Assembly: GCA_026391125.1 (NCBI GenBank)
Contig: JAPLEO010000009.1
Span: 1 to 64,000, forward strand
From: Bacteroidota bacterium
GTDB taxonomy: Bacteria; Bacteroidota; Bacteroidia; Chitinophagales; Chitinophagaceae
DNA length: 64,000 nt
Direction: 5' to 3'
The notes beneath the pieces are model-generated. The model ran no database searches. It worked only from the letters and a program-made list of their open reading frames with translations, and had not been told where the DNA came from. Below are positions 51,459 through 59,872 of the stretch, piece after piece. Position numbers and translations under genes: made by a program. The first letter of the stretch is position 1. The number at the start of each line of letters is the position of its first letter.

Positions 51459-51911
51459 TTATGATATTGATATAGTAAGGTTATCGTATACTTTTTGAAA
51501 AACGATCTTTACGATCTCGATGTCTTCTTTCTTTACCCCAACTAATGCTTCGCTCATCGTTTGATTGGCTAAATCAATGGTCAGGTTCTGAATCTCTTTA
51601 GCAGCATCTGTTAAGCAAACAAGATTAATTCGGCGATCGGTTTTCGAAGGCATTCTTTTAACCATTTGTTGCTTTTCTAAATTATCGATCAATCGGGTAA
51701 TACTTGGTTTGTCTCGAAAGGTTCGGTTACAAAGTTCTTGCTGACTCAAACAGTCTTCCCTCCATAAGTGATATAAAATGCTCCACTGTTCGATGGTAAT
51801 TTCCAATCCAGCATTTCTAAAATTCTTCTGTAGCCTGCGCGCAACAGCAGTTGAAGCCATCCCATTGATGACGCTATATAATTCTCCTCTTTTAAAATGG
51901 TTGTTTGGCAT
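51459..51911 (-). CDS. MarR family transcriptional regulator
   Basis: 150 aa, EQWSILYHLWREDCLSQQELCNRTFRDKPSITRLIDNLEKQQMVKRMPSKTDRRINLVCLTDAAKEI. Confidence 0.93.
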   Translation of the reverse strand: MPNNHFKRGELYSVINGMASTAVARRLQKNFRNAGLEITIEQWSILYHLWREDCLSQQELCNRTFRDKPSITRLIDNLEKQQMVKRMPSKTDRRINLVCLTDAAKEIQNLTIDLANQTMSEALVGVKKEDIEIVKIVFQKVYDNLTISIS

Positions 51912-52027
51912 ATAGTTAGTTATGCAACTAATTCAAAGTACGTCCGTTTCCATGATATCTCCAAGTATTTTATCGTTAATTTTTAGCCATCCTTTAAAAA
52001 TCGGTTACCAATGGTTTTCTTTGTGGT

Positions 52028-53176
52028 ATGTATCAGGTATGCTATATCGTTGCTATTCTACTAACTATACTCTATAGCTTGCTGATTCTATTATATAGAA
52101 GGTGGTTTTTAGAATTGCCCACATTTCAAGTAAAAGCAGATCTGGCACCCATCACCCGATTTTCTGTCATTATTCCAGCACGAAACGAGGCCGAGAATAT
52201 TGTTCGGTTTTTGCCATCCATTTTGGAGCAGCATTACCCCATGGAGCTTTTTGATGTTACGGTGATCAACGATCATTCAACCGACGACACAGCTCAACAG
52301 ATCAAACAACTACAAACAAAATATTCAAACCTTCAATTGTTAGAATTGTCTGAGCACCTTGATGATTCGGCCATCAATGCCTATAAGAAAAAAGCCATTG
52401 AAATTGCGATTGTCAAAAGCAAGGGAGATTGGATTGTAACCACAGATGCAGATTGCTTGGCAAACCCAGAATGGTTGATGCAATACGATGCTTATATCCA
52501 ACAGGAGCAACCCGTATTCATTGCGGCGCCAGTCATGTTTTTTAATACGGGTAGTTTTATTTCCCTGTTTCAAGTCTTAGATTTTTTGAGTTTGCAGGGA
52601 ATTACAGCTGCTGCTGTGAGTGCTGGTAGTCACGCGATGTGCAACGGCGCCAACCTGGCTTATCAGAAAAAAGCTTTTTATGATGTGGGTCAGTTCAAGG
52701 GGATCGATCATATTGCCAGTGGTGATGATATGCTGTTGATGCAAAAGATCAAGCAACAATTTCCTGGTAAGCTTGGCTACTTATTTAACTCGGACGCTAC
52801 TATCCAAACTACAGCTATGACTGATTGGAAAAGTTTTTTGAACCAACGCATACGGTGGGCTAGTAAGGCTACGAACTATCAGGACAAAAGTATTTTTGCC
52901 GTTTTATTATTGGTGTATCTTTTTAATGCAATGCTTTTGATATTGGCTGGATTAGCATTTTTTGTAGCGGATGGTTGGACTCAACTTTTGTGGCTCATAG
53001 CAATTAAAACAATGGTAGAACTAAGTTTTATGTTGCCAGTAGCACGGTTCTTTGGATTAACCAACACTTTGAAATGGTTTCCAATCATGCAACCATTTCA
53101 CATAGTTTATACAGTTATTGCAGGTTGGTTAGGCAAATTTGGTTCCTACCAATGGAAGGGAAGAACTCTGCAATAG
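52028..53176 (+). CDS. Glycosyltransferase family 2 membrane protein
   Basis: FSVIIPARNEAENIVRFLPSIL, DVTVINDHSTDDT, TTDADC, QRIRWASKATNY, C-terminal TMs. Confidence 0.92.
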   Translation: MYQVCYIVAILLTILYSLLILLYRRWFLELPTFQVKADLAPITRFSVIIPARNEAENIVRFLPSILEQHYPMELFDVTVINDHSTDDTAQQIKQLQTKYSNLQLLELSEHLDDSAINAYKKKAIEIAIVKSKGDWIVTTDADCLANPEWLMQYDAYIQQEQPVFIAAPVMFFNTGSFISLFQVLDFLSLQGITAAAVSAGSHAMCNGANLAYQKKAFYDVGQFKGIDHIASGDDMLLMQKIKQQFPGKLGYLFNSDATIQTTAMTDWKSFLNQRIRWASKATNYQDKSIFAVLLLVYLFNAMLLILAGLAFFVADGWTQLLWLIAIKTMVELSFMLPVARFFGLTNTLKWFPIMQPFHIVYTVIAGWLGKFGSYQWKGRTLQ

Positions 53177-53192
53177 TTTCATTGGGGGAAAC

Positions 53193-53285
53193 TTAGGCTT
53201 CTTTTGATTCTTCAGGCCACCAAGCATATACCATCATGCATACCATGGCGATCAGGGCGATTGGAAAGAGTAAAAAATTTTTCAT
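53193..53285 (-). CDS. Candidate 30-aa single-TM small protein MKNFLLFPIALIAMVCMMVYAWWPEESKEA
   Basis: Complete ATG...TAA frame read from sequence, not in ORF track; one hydrophobic helix then acidic tail. Confidence 0.45.
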   Translation of the reverse strand: MKNFLLFPIALIAMVCMMVYAWWPEESKEA

Positions 53286-53443
53286 GTTATTGGTTTTTCT
53301 TTATTTATGACTACCACTAATTAAATTGGTTTAATAGGGCTTTAAAAAACTAAGCAGCAATACAAATAAGATACGCTAAGAATACTCTTTCGTTGCCTGC
53401 TGGCTTGTAAAAAAATTTCAGGGGTTACTTGAGGGGGGCGCTG

Positions 53444-54889
53444 TTACGCTATTGAACGGTATTCTTCTGCTAATTTACGATTTATTATAAATACAAAACC
53501 AAGGCATAGCCAAAATAAACTGCCAATTTTATCGGTCTCAATCATATCGCTCATAAAATTGATCGAAGCAATCATGGCTAAAACAACTGCAACGCAAAGT
53601 GTTACAGTACGATAAAATTCATTTTGTAAATGTTTGTATAAATACTGTAGTCGAAACAACATGCCAATCCAGAGCATTGCAAATAATAGTAAACCAGGAA
53701 TGCCCTGCTCTGCCAACGTGAGTAAAAAATAGTTGTGAATGGTGCTGTGTTCAGGATTATCACTTACCCATGTTTGAAAAGCATTGATGGTATAGGGGCG
53801 ATAAGTTGAATAAAAATTATTCGGACCGAATCCTGTAACCGGTCGCTCTACAAACATCCGATACCCCGCTACCCATCTGTAAAATCGTTCGGCATTCGAC
53901 ACATCTTTGAGTGTAACTGTTGCAGCTATATGTTCGGAGAAATCGGTATGAAAAATGGTATGGTCGTGGTCTGGGGCAAATCGCATAAAATGATGATCTA
54001 CCACTAACCAAGTACTTGCTCCAATAACTACCATTAAAGAAATTGCGATCGTTTTTTTAACCCAACCCCATTTCATCAATAACGCAAATACGAGGCCTAC
54101 TAATAAAGCTACCCACGCACCTCTGGAATAAGAAAAGAATAAAGCAACAAAGCCGATTAGAATGGCTACTGTTAACCAACGTTGATATTTGTTTTGACTA
54201 TTCGTTAAAAAACGCATGGCAATTGCCGGGGCTAACAAACAAACTAACATGGAAGAATAGTTCACATGATTGCGAAAGAATGGGTTCATCGCTTTTTTAA
54301 TATCTACGAAACTGAATCCATAAAATGCTTGTCGAACAAGTATTTGCATAACAATCAAACCCATCGGAATTAAAAGTAACAGTGCGAATTTTTTAATGCT
54401 CGACTGCGACTGCAATAAAATTTTTGGCACCACTACAAAAGGAATGATGAACCAAATTCTAGCCAAAAAGAATTTCAATGAGAGTGTAGTATTGTCAGCG
54501 AAACAAGCACTAATAAAAGTCCATCCCATCATGCAGCACAACAATAAAAATAAAGGTTCCTTTATAAGTTCGTTCGGAAAAAAAGTTGGCTGATGTAATA
54601 TTTTAACTAGCACCAATCCCGTTAATAAGATCATGATGAATTCATCAGGAAAATCAATTCCTAATGATGATGTGATATTTAATTCAGTGGAAAGTGGAAG
54701 TGCTACGATCAGTAACCAGAATAGTTCATGGGTTCTTTTCACACAAAAATCAAATGCGAAAGGGAAAAGGATCCAAACAAATGGTATGATAAATATATAG
54801 GCACTTTGAAAAAAAGCATAACTAACAATGCAAACAAAAAAAAGGATTGCAGTAGTAAAGTATTGATATGTTGCTTTTCGAAAAAACAT
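53444..54889 (-). CDS. O-antigen ligase/polymerase family multi-TM protein
   Basis: 481 aa, many TMs, FSYSRGAWVALLVGLVFALL and TGFGPNNFYSTY...PEHSTIHNYFLLTLAEQGIPGLLLF. Confidence 0.88.
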   Translation of the reverse strand: MFFRKATYQYFTTAILFFVCIVSYAFFQSAYIFIIPFVWILFPFAFDFCVKRTHELFWLLIVALPLSTELNITSSLGIDFPDEFIMILLTGLVLVKILHQPTFFPNELIKEPLFLLLCCMMGWTFISACFADNTTLSLKFFLARIWFIIPFVVVPKILLQSQSSIKKFALLLLIPMGLIVMQILVRQAFYGFSFVDIKKAMNPFFRNHVNYSSMLVCLLAPAIAMRFLTNSQNKYQRWLTVAILIGFVALFFSYSRGAWVALLVGLVFALLMKWGWVKKTIAISLMVVIGASTWLVVDHHFMRFAPDHDHTIFHTDFSEHIAATVTLKDVSNAERFYRWVAGYRMFVERPVTGFGPNNFYSTYRPYTINAFQTWVSDNPEHSTIHNYFLLTLAEQGIPGLLLFAMLWIGMLFRLQYLYKHLQNEFYRTVTLCVAVVLAMIASINFMSDMIETDKIGSLFWLCLGFVFIINRKLAEEYRSIA

Positions 54890-55752
54890 TACAATGAATC
54901 TTCCCTATTATAAATTAACAGGGCAGCTGCACCAAATACGAAACTTAGGATCGCAGTAATGATGAGCACTTCTAGGATATTTGGTTTTTCTGCTTTGGCC
55001 GCTGGTACCGCAGTTTCCAGTATATATAATGCTGGAGCGTTATTATCAATTGCCAATTTAATTTCAGCAGCAGTTTTTTGTTGACTATTTAATTGTTCAA
55101 ACAGGCTATTTGCTTTGGCAAGATCTAATTGAGATAAATTATCTTTTTCAACCTTCATTTTATTGCTAATCTGCTCATAGTTCTTCTCCAGAGAATCGAT
55201 CGACCTGTTAAAATTGACTAGCATTTTTTCATGCCCAGCCTTCCAAATATTTTCTTCCTTTGTTTGCGCGATCTCTACGATGCGATTGACAATTTTTGCA
55301 GATAGTTCTGCGTCTTTGGTCCATATAGAAATTTTCAACTGCGCGAGTTCCGTTTTTTGAATACCGATGTCTTCTTTCAATTCAAGCACAGCCTTACGTC
55401 GTAACTTATTTTGGTCTGATCCTTTTAATTCATAGTAGTCAATCAACTTAAATTCATCCACCAATTGTTTGTATACGGTATCCATTGTAGCAATGCCAAA
55501 GATCCTTTCAAGATCATCCCCGGATCCAAATACAGAATATAAACCTTGAATGTTTTGATTAAGCATATGTGCTTTGTCTGCAAGCGCAGGATTTGCAGAA
55601 ACTAATATCGATGAAGAGCGATATTGTTTGGGAACTAAGAACAAACTAATGGATGCTACTATTAAAGAGGCGAATACAAATAATAATATTTGTTTCCACT
55701 TTGCTTGAAGTAGGCTAACGGTCTGCTGAAGATTAAAAGAATTGGCTTGCAT
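54889..55752 (-). CDS. Wzz/chain-length-determinant family protein
   Basis: Two flanking TMs, coiled middle, SLFLVPKQYRSSSILV, C-terminal VPAAKAEKPN near TM2; overlaps the ligase start (TAATG). Confidence 0.85.
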   Translation of the reverse strand: MQANSFNLQQTVSLLQAKWKQILLFVFASLIVASISLFLVPKQYRSSSILVSANPALADKAHMLNQNIQGLYSVFGSGDDLERIFGIATMDTVYKQLVDEFKLIDYYELKGSDQNKLRRKAVLELKEDIGIQKTELAQLKISIWTKDAELSAKIVNRIVEIAQTKEENIWKAGHEKMLVNFNRSIDSLEKNYEQISNKMKVEKDNLSQLDLAKANSLFEQLNSQQKTAAEIKLAIDNNAPALYILETAVPAAKAEKPNILEVLIITAILSFVFGAAALLIYNREDSL

Positions 55753-55784
55753 GGTATCAAAAATTCTATGAAAGAAACAATTAA

Positions 55785-56252
55785 TTAAGGAGCAACAACA
55801 ACGTTGCGCGTTAAGCTTTCGTCGAGCGAAATGAAGGTTTCTGTACGTTCAATTCCCTTGATCTTTTGCAACTCATCGTGCAATACGTAACGCAATTGTT
55901 TGATATCCTTACAAACAATCTCCGCAAACATACTATAGTTACCGGTGGTATAGTTTAGTCGAACAATTTGAGGGATTTTCTTCAATTCTTTAGCCACACT
56001 GTCGTATAATGAGCTTTTTTCTAGAAAAATTCCAATGAAAGCGATGACATCGTAGCCTAAAATTTTGAGGTCTATCGATAATTTTTTACCTTTAACTATA
56101 CCAGATTCTTCGAGCTTCTTGATACGTACGTGTATGGTACCGCCTGATACGAAAAGCTTCTTACCCAGGTCGGCGTAAGAAATCTCAGCATCTTCCATCA
56201 TTTCCTGAATTATTTGCAGGTCCAATTTGTCTAAATTTAATTTGGGTGTCAT
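55785..56252 (-). CDS. Lrp/AsnC family transcriptional regulator
   Basis: 155 aa, LDLQIIQEMMEDAEISYADLGKKLFVSGGTIHVRIKKLEESGIVKGKK and RAM-like C-terminal domain. Confidence 0.93.
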   Translation of the reverse strand: MTPKLNLDKLDLQIIQEMMEDAEISYADLGKKLFVSGGTIHVRIKKLEESGIVKGKKLSIDLKILGYDVIAFIGIFLEKSSLYDSVAKELKKIPQIVRLNYTTGNYSMFAEIVCKDIKQLRYVLHDELQKIKGIERTETFISLDESLTRNVVVAP

Positions 56253-56336
56253 ATCAGTGGGTTATTTTAAACAATATCTAATATTATTAGCAATATATTG
56301 AACAATTTCTATACTTTCCAAATTTTTATTGAAATA

Positions 56337-56369
56337 TTTGTAAAATTGGGATGAATGGTTATATATTTG
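56337..56369 (+). promoter_or_regulatory. Bacteroidota-type promoter, TTTG-N21-TATATTTG
   Basis: -33-like TTTG at 56337-56340, -7 element TATATTTG (TAnnTTTG) at 56362-56369. Confidence 0.65.
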
Positions 56370-56399
56370 TCCTCCAAACAAAGAAATAGTTCTTTATAC

Positions 56400-56515
56400 T
56401 GTGGGGTGATGAAATTTTTGGCAGACATGCCCTCTTGTCTCGGGGGTGAGGGTCGACCACTGAACTTTGTACTATGGCTAACTTCTTCGTGGAGGTTCGA
56501 TCCCTCCCCCTACAG
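56400..56515 (+). tRNA. tRNA-like RNA (class II/Leu-like) with about 44-nt variable region; possible atypical or decayed tRNA
   Basis: TGTGGGG (56400-56406) pairs with CCCTACA (56508-56514); U8; D-arm ATG...TTGGCAGA...CAT; anticodon-arm CCCTC-TTGTCTC-GGGGG; T-arm GGAGG-TTCGATC-CCTCC; discriminator G515. Confidence 0.55.
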
Positions 56516-56519
56516 CACT

Positions 56520-56564
56520 AAAAACCCTCTATTAAATTGATAATCAATTTAATAGAGGGTTTTT
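56520..56564 (+). terminator. Strong intrinsic terminator downstream of the tRNA-like gene
   Basis: AAAACCCTCTATTAAATTGAT-a-ATCAATTTAATAGAGGGTTTT, perfect 21-bp arms plus T tract. Confidence 0.92.
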
Positions 56565-56622
56565 TATTTGTATTAGGTGACACTAAGGGTGACACTAAAA
56601 ATATTTTTTAACACCCCACAGA

Positions 56623-57063
56623 TTACGCAAATATTTTTCCAGATAAACTTTTATACTTGCTAAGCGTCAAGGTGCTTTTCAATATTTCAGACTGGCGGTA
56701 ATAAACCCGCCCACCAATTCTATGATCTTGGAGTAAGCCTTTGTCGGTCCATGATGCTAAGGTTGCTTTTGTAATTGCTGGTTTGAACAACTTACATGCT
56801 TCGGCTGGAGAAATAAGTCTTTCTTCTTGCTCTGACATTACAAAGCGCACCTCCTCCCTAATCATAGGTCTAAAAAGTTCAACCAATTGTTCCGCAGTAA
56901 TACCATTCAATAATATTTGGTTGGCAAAACTACTAGAGTCATTTACCTTTTTGGGATTATCTAATGACCCACGATAAATGCTTGACGGTGCGTTTTCTTT
57001 TTTAATAGCACCCTTAAAAATTGTTTGCATATGCGGTTCACAAATGCAAAAACTGTTGGTCAC
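56623..57063 (-). CDS. HTH_17/excisionase-like DNA-binding protein
   Basis: SPAEACKLFKPAITKATLASWTDKGLLQDHRIGGRVYYRQSEI. True start may be 57030 (MQTIFKG). Confidence 0.75.
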   Translation of the reverse strand: MTNSFCICEPHMQTIFKGAIKKENAPSSIYRGSLDNPKKVNDSSSFANQILLNGITAEQLVELFRPMIREEVRFVMSEQEERLISPAEACKLFKPAITKATLASWTDKGLLQDHRIGGRVYYRQSEILKSTLTLSKYKSLSGKIFA

Positions 57064-57111
57064 CTACCACACAGTCTTCTATTTTAATAATTGGTCTGAT
57101 TCGATCAGCAC

Positions 57112-58092
57112 CTAATTTTTAATATTCATCTTAACCATTTCAGTCTGTGTATATTTGACTATCACACCATCTTTTGTAGTCAATTCTATATTTGTATACT
57201 GTCCCTTTTTAAGTAATCTTGATAGCTTCCTTATCATTTCTTGATTTTCTTTATCATTATTAGTTGTCTTAATATGTGTTACAGAACCGTCACTAATATT
57301 TACCGTTATTTGTTTGTACTTACCAGTTCGTATTTCTTCAATCACACTTCTTTCCCCCCCATTCATTATACTGAAATAGTAGTCATTATCGATAATAAGC
57401 CTTTCATTTTCAAAAAACGAACTACATAATTCATTTAGGTTAATTAATATGAACGAACGATCATTTAATTCTTTTAATACGCTAGCAACATTTATTTCAT
57501 GGGCTTCATTTAAAGGCTTGCCAATATTGACAATCCCCAATAAACCATCTTCATCGATTAGAATTGCATATTTCATTTGTGACAAACAAGTGGCTATTAC
57601 ACAAGACCCAAAGAGAGAAAAGTTATTTTCTTTCAACTTTTTCTCTAATTCTTCATCGGTAACATTTTCCAACTTTGTAATTAATTCTTTAAGAAAATTC
57701 ATCACAGGTTCCGGTACACTTGGATAGTGCTTATAGTTTGCCATTTCAGTTCTAAAATCTTTTGCCTTTGCAGCAAACAACTTTTCTTTCAATTCAATTA
57801 TTACCTGCTTTTCAATTCCGAACCTTTTCAATTTTGCAACCATCCTTAACCAGATACATTCAATCAAACTATATTGTCCCCAAGTCATTTCATTCATTTC
57901 ATTCTGCAATAACAATCCCTCCCTTTTCCAGACACTTATATCTCTTCGACTAACCCCGGTTTCTTTGGATCGAAATCGTTGTTGGTGAAAAACTTTAGAA
58001 AGTTCTTGGGTTATAGACTTACCATTATTCTTAAGTGTATCGATAGATTCCTCAAATGGCAACTGGAAAATTTGATTAAATATTTGGGTCAT
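57112..58092 (-). CDS. MerR-like HTH domain protein of unknown function
   Basis: 326 aa, GVSRRDISVWKREGLLLQNEMNEMTWGQYSLIECIWLRMVAKLKRFGIEKQVI resembles a MerR HTH; C-terminal part unassigned. Confidence 0.65.
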   Translation of the reverse strand: MTQIFNQIFQLPFEESIDTLKNNGKSITQELSKVFHQQRFRSKETGVSRRDISVWKREGLLLQNEMNEMTWGQYSLIECIWLRMVAKLKRFGIEKQVIIELKEKLFAAKAKDFRTEMANYKHYPSVPEPVMNFLKELITKLENVTDEELEKKLKENNFSLFGSCVIATCLSQMKYAILIDEDGLLGIVNIGKPLNEAHEINVASVLKELNDRSFILINLNELCSSFFENERLIIDNDYYFSIMNGGERSVIEEIRTGKYKQITVNISDGSVTHIKTTNNDKENQEMIRKLSRLLKKGQYTNIELTTKDGVIVKYTQTEMVKMNIKN

Positions 58093-58179
58093 CGCAATAA
58101 TTTATTATTTTTGTATCACTAAGTTACGTTTTTTGAAATAAATAAATACATTTATTAACAAATTTTTTAACCGTGCACC

Positions 58180-58653
58180 ATGAAAAAGGTAAAAAGTACC
58201 CCCAAGAAGAAAATTACAAAAAAGGCCTCTACCCCTAAAAAAAGGGTTTCCAATAGAAAATACCCACCAAAAAAATGTGAAAAAGCAGACTGCGAAATAA
58301 TATTTATCCCAACTAGCAAAAAACAAAAATATTGCACCCGACAGCATCAGATAGACCAGAACAATGATAATCGTACTGAAAGAGAAGCACCTGGACGTAA
58401 CCTAGAAAAAATTTATCGCCATAATGAGCAGATTCTAAAAAAACTAAAAGAAGCTTGTGAACGACTAAAGAAGTCTGTAATATCTCTAGATTATTTAAAC
58501 ATTGAAAACTACTACCATGGATACAATACCGACAGCACCATTAATTCACAAACTGGCAACACGGTGGGATGGAGTTATCATTATGGACTTGAAGGCTTTA
58601 ACAAAGAAAAACAGCAATTCATTATTCATTATAGAGAAAATTATCTAATATGA
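58180..58653 (+). CDS. Lys-rich protein with zinc-ribbon-like motif, unknown function
   Basis: 157 aa, CEKADCEIIF...KQKYCTRQH; very basic N-terminus KKVKSTPKKKITKKASTPKKRV. Confidence 0.6.
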   Translation: MKKVKSTPKKKITKKASTPKKRVSNRKYPPKKCEKADCEIIFIPTSKKQKYCTRQHQIDQNNDNRTEREAPGRNLEKIYRHNEQILKKLKEACERLKKSVISLDYLNIENYYHGYNTDSTINSQTGNTVGWSYHYGLEGFNKEKQQFIIHYRENYLI

Positions 58654-58976
58654 TCATACCAAGTTTTAGACCAAAATCAATTAATGAAATATATTTCCAG
58701 GAGCCTACAATCCTTGAAATCATAAAACCTTCAGTTCCAAGCAATGACCTTTTAGCCAATGGTGGTATTCTAATATCAACCCCTGTAGTCCCTGCATCCC
58801 CGACAGATATTTCTAGCCCCGTACTTTCCAATCCCAGCTTTATTCATTCGGCTGGCAGGTTCCTATACCAGTATCGAGTTCCTATTATTATAATTTTAAT
58901 AGCAGGCACCTACTATTACACAGCCATCTACACTAAAAGAAAAACTGAAAAGGAGCAGAAGAAGCCAGCGAATTAA
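58650..58976 (+). CDS. Small single-TM protein of unknown function
   Basis: 108 aa; TM VPIIIILIAGTYYYTAIY and charged tail; start overlaps the stop of the preceding ORF. Confidence 0.5.
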   Translation: MIIPSFRPKSINEIYFQEPTILEIIKPSVPSNDLLANGGILISTPVVPASPTDISSPVLSNPSFIHSAGRFLYQYRVPIIIILIAGTYYYTAIYTKRKTEKEQKKPAN

Positions 58977-59434
58977 TATTATTTTCAAAAATAATATTAC
59001 TCATTAAGACTTCCCAAAAAAAATATCATTCCTTTTCCTTTGCTATCGATTATCGAAAGCAAACTTTGATTTAATTTATTGTCGATGTTTATATAAATCA
59101 GATCAAATCTATCTAAATCTATATGACTACTTCTAACTCTATTTATTTCTCTCTAACGAAATTCGGATCTATATATTGAAACCCGATAGGTATAATTGGA
59201 TTGTCTCGTCCTAAATAAACAGGTTTCTCCAACATGACAATATTACCAAGCAGATATTCATACGGACTTAGGAATAACACTAGAATTTCAACATTCAATT
59301 ATTTAAGCTGACGAAAGAAAATCACGAAAGAATTTCGATTAGAATCTAGTTTGGTTAGTGGATGTTTCTCGTAACATAAGAGACCATCCCCGATTTCTAA
59401 AGTGGAAACCCAGTTTTAGTGTCCTTAAGCCTAC

Positions 59435-59857
59435 ATGACCACCTCATCCCATGATTTTAAGAGTAGATTTTCATTTAATAGTCAAACACAAACAGAACTA
59501 AAATATTGCACCTATTGCGACACCACAATCCGGGGCAGAAGCGACAAGAGATTTTGTAATGATGCTTGTCGTTATGCATATCATAACGAAATAAATAAAG
59601 AGCCATTCACATTAGTGAATTCAATTAATCGAAAACTAAAGCGCAATAGAAAAATTTTGCAAACCCTTCTTTTGAAGAGTAAAAGTAAGTTGGAAATTAG
59701 TAGGGATGATTTGTTGAATAACGGATTCAACTTTAGATACTTTACTCACATAAATAAAGACAAACCCGACAGGGTATTTCAGTGTTGTTATGATTTCGGT
59801 TACCAAATTTTAAAGGGTACTAAGATTGTAGTTGTGCAAGAAATATGTGAGATATAA
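59435..59857 (+). CDS. Zinc-ribbon protein of a Bacteroidota hypothetical family
   Basis: 140 aa, YCTYCDTTIRGRSDKRFCNDACRYAYHNEIN...NRKLKRNRKILQTLL...GFNFRYFTH. Confidence 0.65.
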   Translation: MTTSSHDFKSRFSFNSQTQTELKYCTYCDTTIRGRSDKRFCNDACRYAYHNEINKEPFTLVNSINRKLKRNRKILQTLLLKSKSKLEISRDDLLNNGFNFRYFTHINKDKPDRVFQCCYDFGYQILKGTKIVVVQEICEI

Positions 59858-59872
59858 TTAAATGAATGTTCT

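Noticed and set aside
56400-56515. Calling the locus tmRNA or selenocysteine tRNA
   Set aside because: Too short for tmRNA and no tag frame; no UCA at the anticodon and stem lengths do not fit tRNA-Sec.
56355-56540. 61-aa plus-strand ORF in the track
   Set aside because: It overlaps the tRNA-like body and terminator stem; composition is not protein-like, so the RNA explanation is preferred.
59090-59180. Recurrent AAATCTAT/TCTATAT words
   Set aside because: Irregular spacing and low complexity in an AT-rich gap; not convincing as an iteron or repeat element.
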